DNA from: Plasmopara viticola
Lineage: Eukaryota > Oomycota > Peronosporomycetes > Peronosporales > Peronosporaceae
Assembly (NCBI GenBank): GCA_001695595.3
Contig: MBPM02000046.1
Span: 434,001-498,000 of the forward strand
Length of the DNA stretch: 64,000 nt
Direction of reading: 5' to 3'
The notes beneath the pieces are model-generated. The model made no database searches and had not been told where the DNA came from. It worked only from the letters and a program-made list of their open reading frames with translations. This document shows, piece by piece, positions 35,012 through 44,311 of this stretch. The position numbers and the translations under genes are program-made. Numbering within the stretch: position 1 is the first letter of the stretch; every line of letters begins with the position of its first letter.

Positions 35012-35191
35012 TTTAACAATTTGATTGTCGCAGAGCAGAATGGAAAGTAAATTCATAGGAATAAAGCAAACTATAGGCTCTAACTCACTTGTAGCCACGT
35101 GTTCTTCTGTCTCGATATTCTAGAATGTGACTATTTCTCATATATGTCAAGTTGGCACATACTGTGGGACACCCAATTAGAGGCCGTTACA
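35012..35191 (-). repeat. 5' LTR of copia element 2
   Basis: This 180-bp LTR starts (minus strand) TGTAACGGCC and ends TTGTTAAA, flanked by GTGCT. Confidence 0.9.
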
Positions 35192-35196
35192 GTGCT

Positions 35197-36415
35197 GGGC
35201 CTGCAGAAACCGTATGTACTGAAATATTGAATGAGTAGCGTGTGCATGAAAGAGACAATTTTCTTAACTCAATGTATACTACAGTTTCACTTTGATAAAA
35301 GAAGCGAAAGTAAGGACAGCATACCAGAACGTTTAGATTACCTTACCTTAGATTTTGGGAGCCGCTAACCACCCTGCAGCTTCATTAACCACCCTATACC
35401 CCACTTTTTAGATCACTACACAATCTTCTTGCTATTCGATTGACTGTTGATACACACACACAACGAATTAGAATGTAGAAAAGCAGCGCGGATCGAGTAC
35501 GTCACAGTAAGAAGTTACACTATGTAAGATGTCGAAGTAACAACTTAAGACGAACGAGGAGCTAAAGCCAAGTTTGTTATCGGCAAGTACGACGCAGAGG
35601 AGAACGAATATGTGGTGGTGCTGCAGACCGCAGAGGACGCACAACGAACCAACCGACAGTTCGGCAGTAAGAAGTTTTCGTGGAGAGCTTTGGCTAGGCG
35701 AGAAGTTCCTATCAACAAGTCAGATTGCGTACCAGATCAAGAGACTTTATGAAGTATGTTTACTCGAGATACCGAGAAAAATTTGAGACATTCGAACAAC
35801 AATCGCAAAGATCGACGGGAAGCTCATCGTCGATACGTATTGACCGAGAGTTGATACGCAGTGGCTGCCTTACAAGCAGGCGAATGTCATGAAGAAGAGT
35901 CTTGATCGCGCAAACGAGACTCAACTTGATAGTTTTGAGGAAGAGGTGGAAACGACGATATTTTGTACTGATTAAGAGAACGAAGGTAGCAACAAGCGGG
36001 AAGTGGGCATCGCTGCAGTAGCAGTTTTGACAAGCCGCGTGGAGATGTGCAGTTGCACGATGACATGCTGTATTTACTCTTTTTAAAAATGAAACCAAGC
36101 GAACGTTCTGTTTTGAGGCAGTTCGTGAAAAAGTTTGGTTTGTCTGCTCTAAATCGAGCGACGACGATGCGAGCACTTGCGTCAATTTACTGCAGGGTTT
36201 GTCAGGCGGTTAGAAAAGTATGATCGTGCCTTCTGCTGCCCTATTCAGCTCGCTAGGGATTTCACAATTATGATTACCTCTGCTTCTATTTGGCGCCGCT
36301 GATCTAGGCTAGAAAGATGACAAGGACAGTATGCAGCCGACAAGTTGCATGTAAAAAGGAGAAGCTACTGTCTTTGTTTCGTGAACAGTATTTTCTTTTC
36401 GCACTCACCCAATGG
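35197..36415. repeat. Inner left arm of palindrome P1
   Basis: An inverted match of 36,962 to about 37,920, and also matched at 44,400-45,450. The plus strand carries a degraded frame readable as AKFV(I/V)GKY, VVLQTA(E/D)DA and GSKK(F/S)SWRALA, best preserved at 44,610-44,900. No domain is recognised and stops interrupt all copies, so it is most likely a captured or decayed gene piece. Confidence 0.5.
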
Positions 36416-36800
36416 CGTCTTGAAAATTCTCGCAATGTTATTCATTGCGACAATATACTACTGCGCCTTTTGCACTTCATTGTCCTACAAAGTACGCCCT
36501 CACATGTTCACCTTCACATCACCATTGGTTGCATCAACCATCCTCGTATGGTCCGCACGACAAGATGTTCATGCGACAAATGGGAGCGGCCGTTCTGATA
36601 CTGGGGAGTATTCGGTGTCTTTACTTCCTGATAGCAAACACATCATCTCGATTCTATCCACTAAACGGCAATCCAAGCGAGACCAGAGAGCAGTCTTTGT
36701 GTATGTAAAGGAACGATATCGACCACCCAGCAGCCGCACGAATAAAAAAAATTGCAGAATGGGTGCGACGCAAGTATATGGTAACGCCAAGACTGAATGA
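36345..36800 (+). CDS. Hypothetical ORF in palindrome P1 spacer
   Basis: A 151-codon frame spanning the P1 spacer. A hydrophobic stretch (LAMLFIATIYYCAFC, residues about 29-43) is followed by DTGEYSVSLLPDSKH and a basic C-terminus (ERYRPPSSRTNKKN). The frame at 41,031-41,450 is the same protein family, with replacements spread over all codon positions and the same stop, while the 4-26 kb copies are shorter. No domain recognised. The mix of changes does not show clear protein-level constraint, so this may be a chance-open repeat. Confidence 0.28.
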   Translation: MHVKRRSYCLCFVNSIFFSHSPNGVLKILAMLFIATIYYCAFCTSLSYKVRPHMFTFTSPLVASTILVWSARQDVHATNGSGRSDTGEYSVSLLPDSKHIISILSTKRQSKRDQRAVFVYVKERYRPPSSRTNKKNCRMGATQVYGNAKTE

Positions 36801-36961
36801 GCTACCGCCTTTAAGGTTACCAAACATCTGTCTCGTCGACCTCAGTGTACTTCTTTTTATACATTCAAGCAGAAGCAGATTTCGTGTCGTCAACGTTTTG
36901 CAGCATTGTCTCATTTGATGCAAAAGCCTTTTTACGTGTCTAACACTGCCACCGAATGTGA
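36416..36961. repeat. Spacer cassette of palindrome P1
   Basis: The 546-bp non-palindromic centre between 35,197-36,415 and 36,962-37,920. Its sequence is closely related to the spacer of palindrome P2 (40,892-41,466) and to the outer end of P2 at 45,480-45,725. Confidence 0.6.
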
Positions 36962-37929
36962 CCACTGGGTGAGTGCGAAAATAGAGTATTTAGAAGCACA
37001 TTTTTCACGAAACAAAGACCGCAGCTTCTCCTTTCTGCTTTTACATGCAACTTGTCGGCTGCATATTGTCCTCGTCATCTTCCTAGCCTAGATCAGCGGC
37101 ACCAAATAGAAGCAGAGGAAATCATAATTGTGAATACTCTTGCAAGCTGAATAGGGCAGCAGAAGGCGAGATAGTCCTGCTTTCACCGCCTAACAAACTC
37201 TGCAGTGAATAGACCCAGGTGCTCGCATCGTCCCAGAGCAGACAAACAAAAATTCTTCACCAGCTGCCTTAAAACAGAACGTTCGCTTGTTTTCATCTCT
37301 TAAAAGCGTACAGATAACATGGCATCCTGCAACTGCATCTCTCTACGTGGCTTGTCAAAATTGCAACTGCAGCGATGCTCACTACTCTCTTGATGCTACG
37401 TTCGTTCTCTTAACCAGTACAAGATATCGTCGTTTCCACCTTTTTCCTAAAAAAACTCTCAAGGTGATTCACATTTGCGCAATGAAGACTCTTCTCCATG
37501 TACGTACACGACATTCGCTTGCTTGTAAAGCCAGCCTCTGCGTATCAACTCTTGTTCAATACGTATCGACGACGCACTCGATCCGCGCTGTTTTTTTTTA
37601 CATTTCGACTTTTTGTGTGCGTATTAACAGTCAATCGAATACCGAGAAGATTGTGTAGGGATGCTTTAAAATGTGGGGTGTAGGGTGGTTGACGAAAACT
37701 GTGGGGTGGTTAGCGGCATTCGAATTTTAAGGTAAGGTAATCTTGACTTTCTGGTAGGCTATCCTTACATTCGCTTCCTTTATTAATGTGAATCTGTAGT
37801 ATGCATCGAGTTAAGAAAATGGTCTTACTCATGCAAGCGCTTCTCCATTTACTGTTTCCGTAAATACGGTTTCTGCACGCCCAGCACGACCATGAGCTCA
37901 CTATTTATTTGCACTGCAAGTGGTGTAGC

Positions 37930-38034
37930 ATGCGTCGATCGTGCGGTGTCGTGCTCCACTCCTCGCCACTAGTAACGGTATCGTGGACGCCAGTCAAGTC
38001 TCTCAGCGTCTCCGAAGAAAACAACACGTGGTAA
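37930..38034 (+). pseudogene. Secreted-peptide remnant, type D copy 2
   Basis: It begins MRRSCGVVLHSSPLVTVSW. A deletion in the signal core (CTCCACTCC where intact genes read CTTATTCTAGCTCCATTCC) shifts the frame, so the hydrophobic segment is lost. The open frame runs 34 codons with no secretion signal. It mirrors the copy at 44,159. Confidence 0.5.
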
Positions 38035-38818
38035 TTGTCGCAGCTGAAGAAAAGAATGGATTTGCCCATTGTTATCAATGAGTTTTAAAGTAAGCCACTC
38101 ACGAAAATTAAGTCTTTGCCTCTTAAAGCGCGAGCGGAAAAAATAGACGCTTTGAAAATGAGAGGATCCAAGAAAATTGATTTTCTATCATAGACGAAAA
38201 CTCCATGACGATTTTTCATTTGTGAATGTGCGTCCTCATGAAGAGTTGGAACAAATCAGAGATGTCTTCGACGGTCAAATTTCAACCAGTTGTAGATACT
38301 TTTTTCGTGCTTTTCAAATTAAATTCTCTTAAGATACAAATGAAACTCCAAACACCTACCATGTACATTTTTGATAACACCTACCATGCAAACTTTTGAT
38401 ACTATCGGTCGCTACTAACGAAAGTATAGCACAATTCATTGTACTTCCCACTAGTGCTTGAGCGCTTGTTCAAGTAGCGCTCGTGGTGACATTAACGACC
38501 ATAGGTAGGCACACATAAAGCCCGTCCAATGTGCCGAGTCAAAGAAGCGAGACTTTCATAATATTCGACCACAGCTCGAGCAATTACTCATTCAAGTTTG
38601 CTTAGTACAATCAAAAGGCCGTTTTGCAGTGAGTTCGACACTGCTCCTTGTGTGTTAAAGAGAGTGAGTTTGAACTTTTGGCAAGACTAGCGCACTGAAT
38701 GAGTTGAAACATACTCGTTCAAAACCTTCTCGTTAAAACGATACTTGTTTAAAACTCGTTTAAAAGGAGTAGATCATGCTCGAGTGCGCTAGCGCTGGCC
38801 ATTAGTCTTTTTTTCTTT

Positions 38819-38992
38819 GAAAAGCAATTTGTAATTATATTAGTCAGGCTACTCTAGGCTCGAAAAGCAATTTGTCATAAAATTAATCATTACTAATTTG
38901 GACTTGAAAAGCAATTGGTTTTTACGTTGGTCATGATAATTTAGACTTAAAAAGCAGCTTTTTATTGTGTTAGTCATGTCAATATAGTCATG
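38819..38992. repeat. 43-44 bp minisatellite, about four units
   Basis: Units start GAAAAGCAATTTG (or close variants) at 38,819, 38,862, 38,906 and about 38,949, each with a TTAGTCA/TGGTCAT block in the middle. The inverse copy is at about 43,270-43,450. Single related units occur near 9,776, 18,626 and 29,790, so the array probably grew from one dispersed-repeat unit. Confidence 0.65.
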
Positions 38993-39076
38993 CTTAAGTC
39001 TAATGGCAGCTAACTTCGCTTTATAATGCACAAGTGATTAACGATTTCTACGACTAGCACAGACAGTCACGGCACC

Positions 39077-39268
39077 ATGGGCGTCAGTCAAGGCTCTCAG
39101 CTTCTTCGAATTAAGCTCCGTGAAAAAGCTGCCGCAGCCGAAGAGAGACGGCTTATTTGCATTTTTTGGGGTGCTTTGAACAGTAAGCCAATAGCGAAAA
39201 TTGACAATTTGGCCCTTGAAACCATGCAAATAAGACAAGCTGACACTTCGATAGCCAAGGATTTATGA
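39077..39268 (+). CDS. Hypothetical short ORF, diverged repeat
   Basis: A 63-codon frame starting MGVSQGSQLLRIKLREKAAA with an Ala/Glu/Arg-rich helix-like part. Its mirror at 42,993-43,220 (-) keeps the frame. The end (ALETMQIRQADTSIAKDL) aligns with the non-coding stretch after intact peptide genes (MQARQVDSLKAKAKE), so it may simply be repeat DNA that happens to be open. No recognised domain. Confidence 0.2.
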   Translation: MGVSQGSQLLRIKLREKAAAAEERRLICIFWGALNSKPIAKIDNLALETMQIRQADTSIAKDL

Positions 39269-40507
39269 AGATTGCTGCTGTGCTATAGTCGAAAAAATGG
39301 TCTCAGATTCACTTCAATTCCACTTGAAAGTACAATCTTCATTGCTATCGACCGCTGCTTACGCGAGTATGCCACGTACTATTGGACTTTTCGCTAGCGC
39401 TTGTTCAGGTAAAGCTGATCGAAGAATGAGTATTTACCCTTCTTTTTAAAAATTTCGTTGCGTGAGGTTTACTCCTTTTTTTCTTACAGAGTTGGACTCA
39501 ATAAATGACTTATATGCGTGGTGTTTAACCTTGGCAATTGCTAAAACCTTTTTGTCGAGCAGTGAGTGAACCAAGTGACGACAAGTTCGTCTCCACGATT
39601 CTTTGCACTCGACAAAAACGAGAATATTACACATCTACATGCATGCGTGCAAGTAAAACATTGAGACGGGCAATAACACATTAGTAAATCGACATACGGT
39701 GACGTCATGACTTTTAAGTAACGTGATTGATGCATGTGAAATGCCGCGGTATTGAAGTCAAAGTGCGTCATTCTCGCGTGTGAGCACTGGCTGGTGGCAA
39801 TGCCGTGCAACTCGTATACGCTCAGCAAATAACTTGCGGTTCGTAGAAATTATAAAGCAAAGTTGATCCCTGTAACTTAAAGTAACCTGGCCACAAAACA
39901 AAGAAAGCAATCTGGTACGAGTATGTCCGAAACGGGTTTATCATACCTGAGTGTGCTAGCCTTGCCAAAAGTTCAAGCAGACCCTACCTCAAAACGCAAG
40001 GAGAAGCGTCAATTTTACTGCGAAACGGCCCTTTGATCGCTTTTTACCATACTTTAAGAGCAAACTTGACCGAGTCATTGCTCGACCTACGGTGAAGTGC
40101 TATTGAAGGCTCACTCCTTTGGCTTGATTCACAAGACGGGCTTCATGCGCGCCTGGACCTCTGGACACTCATTTGTCAATGAGCTTTACCCGAACAAGCG
40201 CTAGTGGAAAGTTCAATAGCACGTAGCATCCTTTCGTTAGCAGCGATCAAAAACATCAAACATCGTGCTTGGTTGCTATAACAAGACGAAATGTAATCTC
40301 AGACCGCAGTATTTTTCTCCATCAAAAAAACAAAAGCAACTGATTTGAATAAGTAAACATACAAAGAAGAAGAAAATATTGTTCTTGTTACTAAAGCAGT
40401 ACGATATTCCGGCTTTCGTTTCTCTTTAGCTTTGGCTTTCAACGAGTCAACTTGTCTTGCTTGCATGGTGTCAATAGTGAATTCCACGACGCTTAATCCC
40501 CGGCTTG

Positions 40508-40672
40508 TCACCAATGAACTCCGGAACCACTACCGTGACGGTGAGGGCCAGAATAAAGTTGCCGTGAGGGTGGACCAGTGCTAGCAGGAGGGCGAGTGCT
40601 CGGTTCCTTGTTGCCGTGACTAGTGGCCAGGAATGTAGCTAAAATGAGGACGAAACCGCACGATCGACGCAT
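40508..40672 (-). CDS. Short secreted Pro/Gly/His peptide, type C copy 1
   Basis: The frame encodes 54 residues. The signal MRRSCGFVLILATFLATSHG is followed by a mature part of about 34 residues: NKEPSTRPPASTGPPSR, then LYSGPHRHGSGSGVH and a final Trp. The stop codon present in copy 2 (TAA) is TGG here, adding Trp before TGA. It faces away from copy 2 (41,686) across the P2 spacer, about 1.0 kb apart. Secretion is well supported; function is unknown. Confidence 0.6.
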   Translation of the reverse strand: MRRSCGFVLILATFLATSHGNKEPSTRPPASTGPPSRQLYSGPHRHGSGSGVHW

Positions 40673-40891
40673 GCTTCACCACTTGCAGTGCAAAAAGAAT
40701 AGTGAGGACCTGGTCGTGCTTGAGCTGCAGAAACTGGATTTACTATGATAATTTGCCAACTACGAAAGGTAACGAGCGACGAGATGCGAAAGAAGAGAGG
40801 CAACTTCAAATTCTGGTAGGCTATCCACGTTTGCAAAGCTTTCTTTTACATGGAATGCCGGTAGTATACTCCTGATTACGCGAACTTTTGC

Positions 40892-41466
40892 CACCGAATA
40901 TGGTGGCAGTGTTAGCAAAAGGCTTCGGCATCAAATGTTGACAACACGAAAGCTGTATCTGCTTGAACGTATTAAAACAAGGTCACTGAGATCGACGAGA
41001 CGGATGTCTGTTAATTTTAAAGGCGGTAGCTCATTCAGTCTTGGCGTTACCATATACTTGCGTCGCACCCATTCTGCAATTTTTTTTATTTGTGCGGCTG
41101 CTGGGTGGTCGATATCGTTCCTTTTCATACACAAAGACTGCTCTCTTGTCTCGCATGGATTGCCGTTTAGTGGATAGAATTGAGATGATGTGTTTGCTAT
41201 CAGGCAGTAAAGACACCGAATACTCCCCCTTATCAGAGCGGCTGCTCACATTTGTCGCATGAACGTCTTGTCGTGCGGACCATATGAGGATGGTTGATGC
41301 ATCCAATGGTGATGTGAAGACAAACATGTGAGGGCGTACTTTGTAGGACAATGAAGTGCAAAAGGCGCAGTAGTTTGATGCCGCAATAAATTGCATTGCT
41401 AGAAGTTTTAAGACGGCATTGGACCTCTCGACAAATACCTTTGCGCGCATACAATCTAAAGACCTT
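40892..41466. repeat. Spacer cassette of palindrome P2
   Basis: The 575-bp unique centre between the P2 arms. It is related to the P1 spacer and carries a 139-codon minus-strand frame. It lies between two divergent type C peptide genes. Confidence 0.6.
41031..41450 (-). CDS. Hypothetical ORF in palindrome P2 spacer
   Basis: A 139-codon frame with a hydrophobic stretch (LAMQFIAASNYCAFC), then KGEYSVSLLPDSKH and a basic C-terminus (ERYRPPSSRTNKKN) ending as in the copy at 36,345. It is divergent to the type C peptide gene at 41,686. No domain recognised; coding status uncertain. Confidence 0.28.
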   Translation of the reverse strand: MRAKVFVERSNAVLKLLAMQFIAASNYCAFCTSLSYKVRPHMFVFTSPLDASTILIWSARQDVHATNVSSRSDKGEYSVSLLPDSKHIISILSTKRQSMRDKRAVFVYEKERYRPPSSRTNKKNCRMGATQVYGNAKTE

Positions 41467-41685
41467 GCGAAAGTTCGCGTATTTAGGGGTATATCACCGG
41501 CATTCCATGTAAAAGAAAGCTTCGCAAACGTGGAAAGCCTACCAGGATTTTGATTTGCCTCTCTTCTTCCGCATCTCGTCGCTCTTTACCCCTCGTAGTC
41601 GGCAAATTATCAAAGTAAATACAGTTTCTGCAGCTCAAGCACGACCAGGTCCTCACTATTCTTTTTGCACTGCAAGTGGTGAAGC

Positions 41686-41847
41686 ATGCGTCGATCGTGC
41701 GGTTTCGTCCTCATGTTAGCTGCATTCCTGGCCACTAGTCACGGCAACAAGGAACCGAACACTCGCCCTCCTGCTAGTACTGGTCCACCCTCACGGCAAC
41801 TTTATTCTGGCCCTCACCGTCACGGTAGTGGTTCCGGAGTTCATTAA
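41686..41847 (+). CDS. Short secreted Pro/Gly/His peptide, type C copy 2
   Basis: The frame encodes 53 residues: signal MRRSCGFVLMLAAFLATSHG, then NKEPNTRPPASTGPPSR and LYSGPHRHGSGSGVH ending at TAA. The initiator-like TCACTATTCTTTTTGCAC lies 16-35 bases upstream. Three residues differ from copy 1 (M/I, A/T, N/S). The C-terminal SGP...G.G.H ending resembles secreted plant signalling peptides (PIP and CEP types); this is a resemblance only. Confidence 0.62.
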   Translation: MRRSCGFVLMLAAFLATSHGNKEPNTRPPASTGPPSRQLYSGPHRHGSGSGVH

Positions 41848-43269
41848 TGACAAGCCGGGGATTTAGCGTCGCGGAATTCACTATTGACACCATGCAATCA
41901 AGACGAGTTGACTCGTTGAAAGCCAAAGCTAAAGAGAAACGAAAGCCGGGATATCGTACTGCTTTAGTAACAAGAACAATATATTATTTTTCTTTGTTGG
42001 TTTACTCGCTTTGTTTTTTTTGATCAGAAAATACTGCGGTCTGAGATTACATTTCGTCTTGTTATAGCAACCAAGCACAATTTTTGATGTTATCGACCGC
42101 TGCTAACGAAAGGATGCCACGTGCTATTGAACTTTCCACTAGCGCTTTTTAAGGTAAAGCTCATTGACAAATGAGTGTCCAGAGGTCCAGGCGCGCATGA
42201 AGCCCGTCTTGTGTATCAAGCCAAAGGAGTGAGCCTTCAACAGCACTTCACCGTAGCTCGAGCAATAACTCGGTCAAGTTTGCTCTTAAAGTATGGTAAG
42301 AAGCGATCAAAGGGCCGTTTCGCAGTGAAATTGACGCTTCTCCTTGCGTTTTGAGGTAGGTTCTGCTTGAACTTTCTGCAAGGCTAGCACACTCAGGTAC
42401 GAAACACTCGTTTCGGACATGCAAGTGCCAAATTGCTTTCTTTGTTTTGTGGCTAGATTACTATAAATTACAGGAATCAACTTTGCTTTATAATTTCTAC
42501 GAATGCTGAGAGTATACGAGTTGCACGGCATTGCCACCAGCCAGTGCTCACACGCGAGAATGACGCACTTAAAAGTCATGACGTCACCGTATGTCGAATT
42601 ACTAATGTGTTATTGCGTCTCAATGTTGTACTTGCACGCCTGCGTGTAGATGTGTAATATTGTCGTTTTTGTCAAGTGCGAAGAATCGTGGAGATGGACA
42701 TGTCGTCACATGGTTCGCTCACTGCTCAACAAAAAGGTTTTAGCAATTGCCAAGGTAAAACACCACGCATGTAAGTCATTTTTTGAGTCCAACTCTGTGA
42801 GAAAGATTAAACCTCACGCAACGGTAGATACTCAATTTTCGATTAGCTTTACCCGAACATGCGCTAGCAAAAAGTCTAATTGTACGTGGCATACTTGCGT
42901 AAGCAGCGGTCGATAGCAATGAAAATTGTACTTTCAAGTGGAATTGAAGTGAATCTGAGACCATTTTTTCGACTATAGCCCAGCAGCAATCTTCATAAAT
43001 CCTTGGCTATCGAAGTGTCAGCTTGTCTTGTTTGCATGGTTTCAAGGGCCAAATTGTCAATTTTCGCTATTGGCTTACTGTTCAAAGCACCCCAAAAAAT
43101 GCAAATAAGCCGTCTCTCTTCGGCTGCGGCAGCTTTTTCACGGAGCTTAATTCGAAGAAGCTGAGAGCCTCGACTGACGCCCACGGTGCCGTGACTGTTT
43201 GTGCTAGTCGTAGAAATCATTAAACCACTTGTGCATTATAAAGCGAAGTTAGCTGCCATTAGACTTAAG

Positions 43270-43450
43270 CATGACTATATTAACATGACTAACACAATAA
43301 AAAGCTGCTTTCAAGTCTAAATTATCATGACCAACGTAAAAACGAATTGCTTTTCAAGTCCAAATTAGTAATGATTAATTTTATGACAAATTGCTTTTCG
43401 AGTCTAGAGTAGCCTGACTAATATAATTACAAATTGCTTTTCAAAAAAAA
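43270..43450. repeat. Mirrored 43-44 bp minisatellite
   Basis: The inverse copy of the array at 38,819-38,992, with units reading CAAATTGCTTTTC and a run of eleven A at its end (about 43,443-43,453). Confidence 0.6.
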
Positions 43451-44158
43451 AAAGTCTAATGGCCAGCGCTAGCGCACTCGAGCATGATCTACTCCTTTTA
43501 AACGAGTTTTAAACAAGTATCGTTTAAACGAGTAAGTTTTAAACGAGTCTGTTTCAAACTTATTCAGTGCGCTAGTCTTGCCAAATGTTCAAACTCACTC
43601 TCTTTTAACACACAAGGAGCAGTGTCGAATCCACTGAAAAACGGCCTTTCGATTATACTAAGCAAACTTGAATGAGTAATTGCTCTAGCTGTGGTCGAAT
43701 TTTATTAAAGTCTCACTTCTTTGACTCGTCACATTGAACGGGCTTAATGTGTGCCTGGACCTATGGTTGTTAATGCCACCATAAGCAGTACTTGAACAAG
43801 CGCTCAAGCGCTAGCGGGAAGCACAATGAATTGTGCTATATTTTCGTTAGTAGCGACCGATAGTTTTAAAAGTTTGCATGGTAGGTGTTTGGAGTTTTAT
43901 TTGTATCTTAAGAGAATTTAATTTGAAATGCACGAGAAAAGTATCTACAACTGGTTGAGATTTGACCGTCGAAAACATCTCTGATTTGTTCCAATTCTTC
44001 ATGAGGACGCACATTCACAAAAGAAAAATAGTCATGGAGTTTCCGTCTATGGTGAAAAATCAATTTTCTTGGATCCTCTTACTGTCAAAGCGTCTATTTT
44101 TTTCGCTCGCGCTTTGAGAGGCAAAGACTTAATTTTCGTGAGTGGCTTACTTCAAAAC

Positions 44159-44311
44159 TCATTGATAACAATGGGCAAAGCCATTCTTTTCTTCAGCTGC
44201 GACAAGTACCTCGTGGAATTTTTCTTCGGAGACGCCGAGAGACTTGACTGGCGTCCACGATACCGTTACTAGTGGCGAGGAGTGGAGCACGACACCGCAC
44301 GATCGACGCAT
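44159..44311 (-). pseudogene. Secreted-peptide remnant, type D copy 3
   Basis: It begins MRRSCGVVLHSSPLVTVSW with the same deleted signal core as 37,930, then a 50-codon frame with VAAEEKNGFAH near the end. The frame lacks a secretion signal. It mirrors copy 2 in palindrome P2. Confidence 0.5.

Larger units (their letters stand above)
30520..35191 (-). mobile_element. Ty1/copia LTR retrotransposon, element 2
   Basis: A 4,672-bp element of the same family as element 1, in reverse orientation, with 5-bp target duplications GTGCT (30,515-30,519 and 35,192-35,196). The 3' LTR (30,520-30,690) is 171 bp and has lost 9 bp compared with the 180-bp 5' LTR (35,012-35,191). It sits inside a repeat whose empty form is seen near 44,340 (GTCGTGCTGGCCTGCAG). 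The polyprotein is less damaged than in element 1 but still broken. Confidence 0.93.
36731..40891. repeat. Left arm of palindrome P2
   Basis: About 4.16 kb that match 41,467-45,725 in reverse complement with scattered changes and indels. It includes the degraded KFV-type frame, a type D peptide remnant, a 43-bp minisatellite and the minus-strand type C peptide gene. The outermost 230 bp overlap the P1 spacer. Confidence 0.75.

Noticed and set aside
34267..35016. 249-codon plus-strand frame opposite copia gag
   Set aside because: Antisense to the well-supported gag frame; no motif of its own.
38819..38992. CRISPR-like spaced repeats
   Set aside because: Tandem units diverge throughout, with no unique spacers, in a eukaryotic repeat setting.
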